From positions 62,001 to 126,000 of the forward strand of contig CAMNEE010000002.1 in assembly GCA_946536225.1 (NCBI GenBank): a stretch of 64,000 nt of DNA, given 5' to 3'. The translations under genes were made by a program, and so were the position numbers. The notes under the pieces were generated by a model that saw nothing but the letters and a program-made list of their open reading frames with translations, had not been told where the DNA came from and did not search any database. Every line of letters begins with the position of its first letter. The stretch's first letter is position 1. The stretch is from UBA6985 sp946536225. GTDB taxonomy: Bacteria > Bacillota_I > Bacilli_A > RF39 > UBA660. Positions 25,749-32,573 of this stretch are shown here, piece by piece.

Positions 25749-25967
25749 TTAGGAAGGCTTGGTATTTTTTAATATTTCATATCTTTCTTTATAATCTATA
25801 TTTTCTTCTTTTTTTCTGCCTCTAGCATGATTTATATCATTATCAAGATTTCCTTGTTTTTTATCTTTTTGAATCCAGGCATTTAACGCACCTTCCGGAA
25901 TTCCAAAATATCTAGCTGTGGCAATTCTTCCTCCATGAATCCCTTTTTTATATTCTGCTAATACCAT
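25749..25967 (-). CDS. IS3-family OrfA (helix-turn-helix), end altered
   Basis: The 72 residues from ATG 25967 are GGRIATARYFGIPEGALNAWI, a transposase-type helix-turn-helix, then GRKKEENIDYKERYEILKNT. In-frame sense codons (TGKHYDEGFKN) continue upstream and complete the usual first helix, so a non-ATG start is possible. The end comes just after an A6 run. In the -1 frame the run continues as KKYQAFLKAQREKK, the expected next part of an IS3 transposase, before a second stop. Confidence 0.7.
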   Translation of the reverse strand: MVLAEYKKGIHGGRIATARYFGIPEGALNAWIQKDKKQGNLDNDINHARGRKKEENIDYKERYEILKNTKPS

Positions 25968-26002
25968 ATTCTTAAATCCTTCATCATAATGTTTACCCGT
26001 AA

Positions 26003-26030
26003 AAATAACACCTCACTTTCATGAGATGTT
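26003..26030 (-). terminator. Hairpin upstream of orfA, protective terminator
   Basis: On the minus strand, stem AACATCTCA/TGAGGTGTT then TTATTTTT. Such structures near the entry end of an IS block read-through transcription and sequester the start region. Confidence 0.55.
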
Positions 26031-26069
26031 ATTATATATTAAGTTGTTCTTTTTTTAAAGTATCCAAAA

Positions 26070-26083
26070 TGGGGTTCACTCCA
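26070..26083. repeat. IS terminal inverted repeat, right (orfA side)
   Basis: TGGGGTTCACTCCA; complement TGGAGTGAACCCCA pairs with the left end at 13 of 14 positions. Confidence 0.85.
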
Positions 26084-26120
26084 TTATACTGCTCTTTTTT
26101 AGTAGATAAAAGAAATTTTA

Positions 26121-26129
26121 TGATATAAA
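26121..26129 (+). promoter_or_regulatory. Extended -10 promoter
   Basis: TGATATAAA lies 25 nt before ATG 26155, just right of the IS element. Confidence 0.4.
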
Positions 26130-26154
26130 ATTATCTTTGAAAGACGATGATTAT

Positions 26155-26661
26155 ATGGATGAATTTATATGCAAGATAGCAAATGAAGATGAAATGAATA
26201 TTAAATGGGATTATGAAATAGAACATAACAAGGATGAAAAAGAAAACTGGATAACCTGGAAAAAAGATAATATTGATAGATTTAAGAAAGGTTTTATTAT
26301 TCCTTATTATGGTATCTTAAATGGTAAAATTATTACAGAAGGTACGGCTTTAATTGATAGAAATGTACTAAAAGATATATCCGACTTAATAGATGATAAA
26401 ACAGCATATTTGATGGCATTTAGAACTATTGAAGAATATCAAGGGAAAGGATATTTCTCAAAATTATTTAAATATATCGTTGATGATTTAAAAAAGAAAG
26501 GTTATAAAAGATTAACTATTGGAGTAGAACCAACAGAAATTAAAAATAAAACTATTTATTTTAACTATGGGTTTACTAATTTTGTCAGAAGATCACAAGA
26601 AAAATATCCTGATGGAACAATTATTGATGTAGAATATTATTATAAGGAATTGGAGAAATAA
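26155..26661 (+). CDS. GNAT-family N-acetyltransferase
   Basis: The 168 residues have the acetyl-CoA loop TIEEYQGKGYFSKLF near residue 100 (Q-x-x-G-x-G/A pattern), the preceding beta strand TAYLMAFRT, and a closing strand with NYGFTNF near 140. The acceptor is unknown; small-molecule or protein amines are both possible. ATG 26155 is taken over TTG 26137; the ribosome binding site is weak. It sits 2 nt before the next gene. Confidence 0.85.
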   Translation: MDEFICKIANEDEMNIKWDYEIEHNKDEKENWITWKKDNIDRFKKGFIIPYYGILNGKIITEGTALIDRNVLKDISDLIDDKTAYLMAFRTIEEYQGKGYFSKLFKYIVDDLKKKGYKRLTIGVEPTEIKNKTIYFNYGFTNFVRRSQEKYPDGTIIDVEYYYKELEK

Positions 26662-26663
26662 AT

Positions 26664-27056
26664 ATGAAAGAAGTATATGAATTTTTAAAAAAATGTAATG
26701 TTTTTTATCTTGCAACAATTGATGGAGATAGACCAAGAGTAAGACCATTTGGTGCTATAAATATATATGAGGATAAACTATATATTCAAACAGGAAAAGT
26801 AAAAAAAGTATCTAAACAAATAGAAAAGAATCCTAATGTTGAAATATGTTCATTTATAGATGGTAAATGGTTAAGAATAGAAACAACACTTGTTAGAGAT
26901 GATAGAGTAGAAGCTAAGAAAGATATGCTTGATAATAACCCTGATTTAAGAACAATGTATTCTGAAAATGATGATAATACTGAAGTACTATATTTAACTA
27001 ATTCAAAAGCCACATTCTCTTCATTTACAGAAGAAAGTAGAACAATTGAGTTTTAA
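26664..27056 (+). CDS. Pyridoxamine 5'-phosphate oxidase-like FMN-binding protein
   Basis: The 130-residue split-barrel protein opens MKEVYEFLKKCNVFYLATIDG, then RPRVRPFG, the FMN phosphate contact region, and a later VEICSFIDGKWLRI strand. It is shorter than PdxH and lacks its C-terminal substrate residues, so it belongs to the general flavin-binding group with unknown substrate. It starts 2 nt after the acetyltransferase behind GGAG, so the two form an operon. Confidence 0.88.
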   Translation: MKEVYEFLKKCNVFYLATIDGDRPRVRPFGAINIYEDKLYIQTGKVKKVSKQIEKNPNVEICSFIDGKWLRIETTLVRDDRVEAKKDMLDNNPDLRTMYSENDDNTEVLYLTNSKATFSSFTEESRTIEF

Positions 27057-27075
27057 TAGTAAATTGAATTTAATA

Positions 27076-27084
27076 TGTTATAAT
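27076..27084 (+). promoter_or_regulatory. Extended -10 promoter
   Basis: TGTTATAAT; it drives the gene at 27140 with an untranslated leader of about 50 nt, longer than most in the window. Confidence 0.55.
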
Positions 27085-27106
27085 AAATCCTAACTAGGAA
27101 GAACAA

Positions 27107-27122
27107 TGCATTTTATAATGCA
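27107..27122 (+). promoter_or_regulatory. Leader hairpin before the 27140 gene
   Basis: TGCATT-TTAT-AATGCA perfect hairpin, four nt before GGAGAT. A second small inverted repeat, TCCTAACTAGGA, precedes it. This may control translation. Confidence 0.4.
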
Positions 27123-27139
27123 CATGGAGATGAATAAAA

Positions 27140-27721
27140 GTGATTAACAATATAAGAAAGATGCAGCGTTTAAGTTTATTGAAATGTTTAAAGGAACACT
27201 ATAACATGTTTTATCCTTTTTTTGCTGAAATAATTAACAATCCCGATACTGATAAATATGATTCTAGACTTGAGGTTCTAGCTCAAATGATTTGGGATAA
27301 AGAATTATCAAGTGGAGAATATGCAATTATTAGTTGGAATAAAGCAACTACACCACCTAATAGAGAAAAAATTATTTATGCAACAATTAGTAAACGCGAT
27401 AATCTAATTAGATTCTGTAACTCTGATAATGGAATAGAACTAAATATTACCTCTGATGCAATAATTGGTGCAACGAATACAGATGGAGCAACATTATTAG
27501 AAAATAAAGATAATGAATTTACTGTTGGTAAAGTGGATGGGACATATGTAAACTCTTATAATGGTGCAACTAAATTAATTACACCATATCAATTAGTTAA
27601 TTTAGAAGAAAGTGGTTATAATCACTTATATAATGAGCTTATTTTAGATAGTAAAAAAGTATCCGTAAAAGGACCAATTACTCTTATTGAAGAAGAGGAT
27701 GATTTTTCATATTTAAGATAA
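27140..27721 (+). CDS. Conserved-looking unknown protein
   Basis: The 193-residue soluble protein has no signal peptide, spans or recognised motif. The composition is balanced. A helical first third (to about 60) precedes a beta-rich remainder (EKIIYATISKRDNLIRF, VDGTYVNSYNGATKLITPYQ). The end is acidic. GTG 27140 is the start, since GGAGAT lies 7 nt upstream; the ATG at 27130 gives a six-codon frame. The alternative start ATG 27161 would lack a ribosome binding site. Confidence 0.55.
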   Translation: MINNIRKMQRLSLLKCLKEHYNMFYPFFAEIINNPDTDKYDSRLEVLAQMIWDKELSSGEYAIISWNKATTPPNREKIIYATISKRDNLIRFCNSDNGIELNITSDAIIGATNTDGATLLENKDNEFTVGKVDGTYVNSYNGATKLITPYQLVNLEESGYNHLYNELILDSKKVSVKGPITLIEEEDDFSYLR

Positions 27722-27748
27722 AAAACTGGTTTATACCAGTTTTTATTT
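27721..27748. terminator. Bidirectional intrinsic terminator
   Basis: Stem AAAAACTGG/CCAGTTTTT shared by the converging 27140 and LysR genes. Confidence 0.85.
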
Positions 27749-28615
27749 TTTTAAATAATTAATAAATGTTTTACTAGCAAATGTTAAAGATATATATTTA
27801 TTAGTTGCCAAGAATATATTAATTTTTGGTATTTTTTTATTTATGTTTAGTTCTTTTAAGTTTTTATAGTTTCTTTTTGCTAAATCTATATTTACAAATC
27901 CTATACCTAAACCAATGTTAGTAAATTCAGTAATTAACTCTTGGCTAACAACTTCCATATTAGGTATTAATTCAACATTATAACTTTTTAAGTGTGAATC
28001 TAATAGTTTTCTACTATTAGATTCTTTTTTTTGAAGTATTAAAGGATAATTATTTAATTCCTCAAATGTATTTATATTATCTTTAAAATAATCTGGATTA
28101 TAAATAAATCCTTGTTTTAATTTTTTTATAGTTTCTAAATTTAAATTTGACTCTTTAATATTACTCTCATTAAATATAACAAAATCTAATTTACCAAGTT
28201 TTAAACTATTAATTAAATTTGAAGTTAAATCATTAGTAATATTAATATTTATGTTAGGATAATCTAAATGGAATTCTTTTAAAGCATCCATTAAAACAAG
28301 TTTAGTTAGAGTTGTTGAACATCCAATTTTAATTTCTCCCTTAGATAAATCTTTAAATGAAGTAAATTCGTTTTCAGCATTATTAATTAATTCTAAAGCA
28401 CCTTTAACATATTCATAAAACATTTTGCCTTCTTCAGTTAGTTCCATGCCTTTATTACTTCTAAGAAAAAGAGTTCCACCTAACTCGTCTTCTAACTTCT
28501 TAATTGATTGTGAAATAGCAGGTTGAGAAATATGTAATTCTTCACTAGCTTTAGTCATATGTTTGTTTTTAGCAACAACATAGAAAACTCTATATAATTC
28601 TAAGTCTATATTCAT
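27743..28615 (-). CDS. LysR-family transcriptional regulator
   Basis: The 290 residues have the LysR winged helix-turn-helix (MTKASEELHISQPAISQSIKKLE, about 19-41), the linker helix, and a periplasmic-binding-like effector domain (about 90-285). The closest subtype by eye is CysL/YeiE-like, but the effector is unknown. The start is ATG 28615 behind AAGGAGTG. LysR proteins normally act on the divergent neighbour, here the zinc-site protein pair at 28704. Confidence 0.93.
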   Translation of the reverse strand: MNIDLELYRVFYVVAKNKHMTKASEELHISQPAISQSIKKLEDELGGTLFLRSNKGMELTEEGKMFYEYVKGALELINNAENEFTSFKDLSKGEIKIGCSTTLTKLVLMDALKEFHLDYPNININITNDLTSNLINSLKLGKLDFVIFNESNIKESNLNLETIKKLKQGFIYNPDYFKDNINTFEELNNYPLILQKKESNSRKLLDSHLKSYNVELIPNMEVVSQELITEFTNIGLGIGFVNIDLAKRNYKNLKELNINKKIPKINIFLATNKYISLTFASKTFINYLKK

Positions 28616-28637
28616 TATAAGCACTCCTTATAGATAC

Positions 28638-28657
28638 TATAATACATATATATTATA
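28638..28657. promoter_or_regulatory. Symmetric divergent promoter region
   Basis: TATAATA-CATATA-TATTATA is a palindrome that gives a -10 hexamer on each strand. It is also a plausible LysR site. Confidence 0.4.
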
Positions 28658-28703
28658 CTTATCAACAAAAATTTCATACACTTATATTGAAAGAAGGAAA
28701 AAT

Positions 28704-29216
28704 ATGGAATTTGAAGAGTTAAAAGAGAAATATATAAAATTAATAAAAGAATATCATGAGTTATATATTACACTAGAAGAATTAGATAGTTTTTTTAGAA
28801 AAAGTGGTACTAACTATAATAGAAAAGAAAGTCTTGAAGCATTAAAAATAATAAGAGAGTATAGAAACCAAAAATATAAAGAATTTGAGAAATTAGAAAA
28901 AGCGAAAAGAGACGCAATGTTTGCATTTCAAAAATCATGTAATCATGAAATTGTAATAAAGTCACCTCATAATAGAAAATGTGCTTGTTGTGGTGGACAT
29001 GTATTTAATGATGAATATAATCCTACATATGAAATAGAAATACCATTTGATACTAATTTAGTTGGATATGAAGCTCTAATGGATGATAAAGAAGAATATG
29101 TAGTTGATTATATTTATGATGCTGTAGATAAATATCGTTTAAAGCAAGATGAATTAGAAGAATCTTTTGAATATTTACAAGATAATTCAAAAGCAATTGT
29201 GAGGAAATTAAAATGA
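28704..29216 (+). CDS. Unknown protein with helical N-terminus and CH...CxxC zinc site
   Basis: Of 170 residues, the first 70 are a long charged helix or coiled coil. A putative zinc site then appears at CNHEIVIKSPHNRKCACCGG (about 77-96), followed by an acidic C-terminus. The next gene, overlapping by 4 nt, has the same type of site. No family is recognised. The layout is like an RNA- or protein-binding adaptor, but no function can be assigned. The ribosome binding site is GAAGGA. Confidence 0.6.
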   Translation: MEFEELKEKYIKLIKEYHELYITLEELDSFFRKSGTNYNRKESLEALKIIREYRNQKYKEFEKLEKAKRDAMFAFQKSCNHEIVIKSPHNRKCACCGGHVFNDEYNPTYEIEIPFDTNLVGYEALMDDKEEYVVDYIYDAVDKYRLKQDELEESFEYLQDNSKAIVRKLK

Positions 29217-30208
29217 AAAAAAGAGAAATAATAGAATTAATAAATGCTAATAGAACAATTGATAATAATGACCAAGTAATAGCTAATATTGAAGATAGAT
29301 CTTATTATCTTCCATTTAGAAGAAGAGAAGATGAGTGGTTTCCAAATATACCTGATTTAAATCAATACTTTGATATACTAAAAACTGAAATAAAAGAATC
29401 GCTAGAAGAAAGTGATAAAGCAAAAGAGAATATAAAAAGTATTCAATGTGATCATTCCGTTAGACTTGAATATTACGGAACTTTTACAAGTTCTTACAAA
29501 TGCATCTTTTGTGGTCACAGAACAGATTCAGATAATGTTATATCTTTTAAAGAATCAGATAACAGGAATAAACATACTGTGACATTTGTTTCTAAATATC
29601 AAAAAGATGAAGACGATTATGGTTATACAGTTAAGAATGGATATACAAAAGAACAAGTATATACTTATATTTTAGGAATATTAGAAAAATATAATGATGA
29701 AGATGAAGTAGATCTAGTAGAAGAATTTTCTAAATTAAATATAGATAATATGACTATTAATAAAGAAAAAAGAAAACAAGAAAAATATATACTTATTATC
29801 GCAGGTACTAATAAAGAATATTTAAATGATTCTACATATATATCTAATCAATATGATTTAAAAGTTGAGGACTATTATAATTATTTTATTTCTATGTTAA
29901 ATACTAAGGTAGGTATCATAGATAATTCATTTAAGTATGATAGTTCTTCAAGTAAAGTAGATGTAAAAAATTATGCTACATTAGAATCATTAAATAAATC
30001 TTTAGAATATTATAAAGATATAAAATTTGATATAGTTATAGATTTAACTAAGTTATATCAATTTGAAATAATTAATAATGAATTTAAATCAAATGAATAT
30101 AAACTTCCATTAAATGAGTTATTTCCTAATAGTTGTATTTTCTCTATAAATGAATCTTTAAAAGTCGAAGAAAATTGTAATAACATAAAAAAACTACTAA
30201 AAAAATAA
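29213..30208 (+). CDS. Unknown protein with CH...CxxCGH zinc site, partner of preceding gene
   Basis: The 331 residues include a zinc site, CDHSVRLEYYG then YKCIFCGH (about 80-104), spaced like that of the preceding protein and again preceded by an acidic helix. The C-terminal half (about 190-331) looks like an alpha/beta domain: KYILIIAGTN, FDIVIDLTKLY, SCIFSINESLKV, perhaps a degenerate nucleotide-binding fold. It is translationally coupled (ATGA overlap) behind GAGGAAA. There is no terminator before tlyA, but a separate promoter lies there. Confidence 0.6.
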   Translation: MKKREIIELINANRTIDNNDQVIANIEDRSYYLPFRRREDEWFPNIPDLNQYFDILKTEIKESLEESDKAKENIKSIQCDHSVRLEYYGTFTSSYKCIFCGHRTDSDNVISFKESDNRNKHTVTFVSKYQKDEDDYGYTVKNGYTKEQVYTYILGILEKYNDEDEVDLVEEFSKLNIDNMTINKEKRKQEKYILIIAGTNKEYLNDSTYISNQYDLKVEDYYNYFISMLNTKVGIIDNSFKYDSSSSKVDVKNYATLESLNKSLEYYKDIKFDIVIDLTKLYQFEIINNEFKSNEYKLPLNELFPNSCIFSINESLKVEENCNNIKKLLKK

Positions 30209-30238
30209 ATTATTGATTGCTATAATTATTATGTAATA

Positions 30239-30247
30239 TGTTATAAT
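30239..30247 (+). promoter_or_regulatory. Extended -10 promoter for tlyA
   Basis: TGTTATAAT. A second TGCTATAAT lies 21 nt upstream (30218-30226), so starts may be tandem. Confidence 0.55.
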
Positions 30248-30278
30248 CAAAAACAGTTTATTTAAGTGGAGGTTTATT

Positions 30279-31067
30279 ATGAGACTTGATAAAGAATTAG
30301 TTGAAAAGAGTCTAGTACCATCTAGATCAAAAGCTCAAGAACTTATAAAAGAAGGATTCATTTTAGTTAATGGTAAAACAATTAATAAAGCAAATTATAT
30401 AGTAAAAGAAACAGATATAATTGAAATTAAAGAAAATGATAAACTTAAATATGTCTCTCGTGGTGGCTTAAAACTTGAAAAAGCAATAAATGAGTTTAAT
30501 ATTGATATGACTAATAAAACTGTTATGGATATAGGTTCATCAACTGGAGGATTTACTGATTGTGCGCTTCAACATGGAGCATCTAAAATCATAGCAGTAG
30601 ATGTTGGAACTAATCTAATGCATGAGACTTTAAGAAACAATTCTAAAATAGACCTTCATGAACAAAATAATTTTAAAGAATTTGAAAGTAACTATTTTAA
30701 AGAAATAGATATCGCAGTATGTGATGTATCATTTATTTCCTTAAAAAGAATAATTGATAAAATTGCATCAGAAAATGTTAGTATTGATATGGTATGTTTA
30801 ATTAAGCCTCAATTTGAATGTGGAAAAGAAATAGCAGATAAATATAAAGGTGTTATTTTAAATAAACAAATACATATAGATATAATAAAAGATATGATTG
30901 ATTATTTTAATCAAAAAGGATTCTTTGTAAAAAACATTACATCTTCACCAATAAGAGGTGGAGATGGAAATATTGAATACTTAACTTTAATATCTAACAA
31001 AGCTGATAAGAATATAAATATTAATATCGAAGAATTAGTATATAAATGTTTTAAAGAAAATAGATAG
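30279..31067 (+). CDS. tlyA: TlyA-family rRNA 2'-O-methyltransferase (S4 domain + FtsJ-like)
   Basis: The 262 residues show an S4 RNA-binding domain at the N-terminus (RLDKELVEKSLVPSRSKAQ..., about 1-60), the linker YVSRGGLKLEKA, and a Rossmann methyltransferase with SAM motif DIGSSTGGFTDC near 86, then DVSFISLK near 150 and IKPQFE near 171. TlyA methylates cytidine 2'-O in 16S and/or 23S rRNA. The enzyme is normally encoded with recN/argR; here it is paired with a pseudouridine synthase 9 nt downstream. The ribosome binding site is GTGGAGG. Confidence 0.95.
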   Translation: MRLDKELVEKSLVPSRSKAQELIKEGFILVNGKTINKANYIVKETDIIEIKENDKLKYVSRGGLKLEKAINEFNIDMTNKTVMDIGSSTGGFTDCALQHGASKIIAVDVGTNLMHETLRNNSKIDLHEQNNFKEFESNYFKEIDIAVCDVSFISLKRIIDKIASENVSIDMVCLIKPQFECGKEIADKYKGVILNKQIHIDIIKDMIDYFNQKGFFVKNITSSPIRGGDGNIEYLTLISNKADKNININIEELVYKCFKENR

Positions 31068-31075
31068 GTGTAATT

Positions 31076-31771
31076 ATGAAAAGAATAGATCGTATTATTT
31101 CAGAAAAAACAGATTATAGTAGAAAAGAAATTAGAAAGTTAATATCTAAAGGTAAAGTATTCGTAAATGAAGAAATAGTTAAACATCCAGAAGATAAGTA
31201 TGAAGATAATGTATCTATAACAATTGATGGTATTAAAATAGATACTAGAGATCATATATATTTAGTTTTAAATAAACCAAAAGGTTTTGTATCAACAACT
31301 GATTTTAATGAAAGAAGTGTCTTAGAACTTGTTCCAGATGAATACATGGCAAGAGATCTTTTTCCAGCAGGTAGACTAGATAAAGATACAACAGGTCTTA
31401 TGATAATAACAGATGATGGAGAATTTGCTCATAATATTTTATCTCCTAAAAAACATGTTCAAAAGATATACGAAGTAACACTTGATATTCCAGTTACAAA
31501 AGAAATGAAAGATGGATTCTTAAAAGGTGTTAACTTAAGTGATGGCAAGTGTAAATCTGCTAATCTAGAGATTACAGGAGAATATACTTGTAATGTAACT
31601 TTAAAAGAAGGAAGATATCATCAAATAAAAAGAATGTTTGGTTGTTACAAAGCTAAAGTAGTTGAGTTAAATAGAATTTGTATGGGTGAATTTTTCTTAC
31701 CTAAAGATTTAGAGCAGGGTGAAATTAGAGAACTTACAAATGAAGAACTAGAATTAATTCAAAATAGATAA
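31076..31771 (+). CDS. rsuA: RsuA/RluB-family pseudouridine synthase
   Basis: The 231 residues are an S4 domain (about 1-60, RIDRIISEKTDYSRKEIRKLIS), then the catalytic domain with AGRLDKDTTGLMIITDDG near 100, whose Asp makes pseudouridine in rRNA, and the KEGRYHQIKRMF motif near 182. Length and lack of an extension favour the 16S enzyme RsuA, but RluB-type 23S action cannot be excluded. It is co-transcribed with tlyA, giving a two-gene rRNA-modification operon. Confidence 0.92.
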   Translation: MKRIDRIISEKTDYSRKEIRKLISKGKVFVNEEIVKHPEDKYEDNVSITIDGIKIDTRDHIYLVLNKPKGFVSTTDFNERSVLELVPDEYMARDLFPAGRLDKDTTGLMIITDDGEFAHNILSPKKHVQKIYEVTLDIPVTKEMKDGFLKGVNLSDGKCKSANLEITGEYTCNVTLKEGRYHQIKRMFGCYKAKVVELNRICMGEFFLPKDLEQGEIRELTNEELELIQNR

Positions 31772-31796
31772 GAAGATTTTTTAATCTTCTTTTTTT
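31771..31796 (+). terminator. Intrinsic terminator
   Basis: Stem AGAAGATT/AATCTTCT, T4 loop, then seven T. Confidence 0.85.
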
Positions 31797-31840
31797 ATGA
31801 AAACTTTAATTATAAAAAATATACTAAAAGTATTATAGAA

Positions 31841-31849
31841 TGTTATAAT
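31841..31849 (+). promoter_or_regulatory. Extended -10 promoter
   Basis: TGTTATAAT 25 nt before ATG 31875. Confidence 0.6.
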
Positions 31850-31874
31850 CATAATAGAGAGTAGTGTGTTTGAA

Positions 31875-32573
31875 ATGGAAAACTTAATTTATATTGAAAA
31901 TGAAAACTTAGCAAATTACATAATGTTTAAATTGGATAAAATAGATAATGGTTTTACTGAGGAAGAATTAAACAAGATAACAGAAGTTGTTATTGATTAT
32001 AACAATGAAAATGAAAGTAGTTTTGTATTTTTAAAAGAACTATTAAAACTAAAAAATTTAAAAATAATCACTTTAAGGAATGGTTATATTTTTAATAATA
32101 ACTATAGTATTTTTTTAAGTCTTAATAACTTATCAGAATTTGTGTTCGAAAACTGTGAATTCGAAAATGCTGATTTAATAGTATCACTTAAACTTAAATC
32201 TTTATCTTTAATAAACTGCATAATAAACAGTTTTACTTTTATAAATTTATTAGAAAATTTAGAAGAATTATCAATAGTTAATGGAACGATTGAAATTGGA
32301 AAAATAAATTCATTAAATCACTTAAGATATTTACAAATATCTTATTCAAAAATAACAGATTCTAAAGAATTAAATATTAGTACATTAGAAGAGTTATACA
32401 TTGATAATACAAATATTAATAACTTTAATTTTTTAAATGATTTATTGAATTTAAAGAAAATAAGTATAGATGAAAATCAATATAACAATAATAAAGAATT
32501 ATTCAATAATTTAATAAATAGAAATATCTTAGTTTTAAATGAGAACATGGTTGAGCTTGGTGGTGAAAATTAA
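31875..32573 (+). CDS. Leucine-rich repeat protein
   Basis: The 232 residues form about seven LRR units of 21-24 residues: LKNLKIITLRNG, LNNLSEFVFENCEF, LKLKSLSLINCII, LENLEELSIVNGTI, LNHLRYLQISYSKI, ISTLEELYIDNTNI and LLNLKKISIDENQY. Consensus position spacing fits short bacterial repeats. There is no signal peptide, so it is probably cytoplasmic. The stop overlaps the start of the transglutaminase-like gene, so the pair is likely made together. ATG 31875 is chosen over GTG 31866 on ribosome-binding-site distance. Confidence 0.8.
   Translation: MENLIYIENENLANYIMFKLDKIDNGFTEEELNKITEVVIDYNNENESSFVFLKELLKLKNLKIITLRNGYIFNNNYSIFLSLNNLSEFVFENCEFENADLIVSLKLKSLSLINCIINSFTFINLLENLEELSIVNGTIEIGKINSLNHLRYLQISYSKITDSKELNISTLEELYIDNTNINNFNFLNDLLNLKKISIDENQYNNNKELFNNLINRNILVLNENMVELGGEN

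Larger units (their letters stand above)
24873..26083 (-). mobile_element. IS3-family insertion sequence
   Basis: The element is 1211 bp, bounded by 14-bp near-perfect inverted repeats and a TTA direct repeat at 24870-24872 and 26084-26086. It holds an orfA-like helix-turn-helix gene and an rve-type DDE transposase gene, both on the minus strand. Length, gene layout and the 3-bp target duplication fit the IS3 family (IS150-like group). Confidence 0.9.
24860..26100 (+). other. Operon terminator split by IS insertion
   Basis: Joining 24860-24872 to 26087-26100 rebuilds a terminator: stem AAAGAACAG/CTGCTCTTT with one mismatch, loop TTTATA, then six T. The insertion sits exactly in the loop, so the two stem arms are now about 1.2 kb apart. 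Confidence 0.75.
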
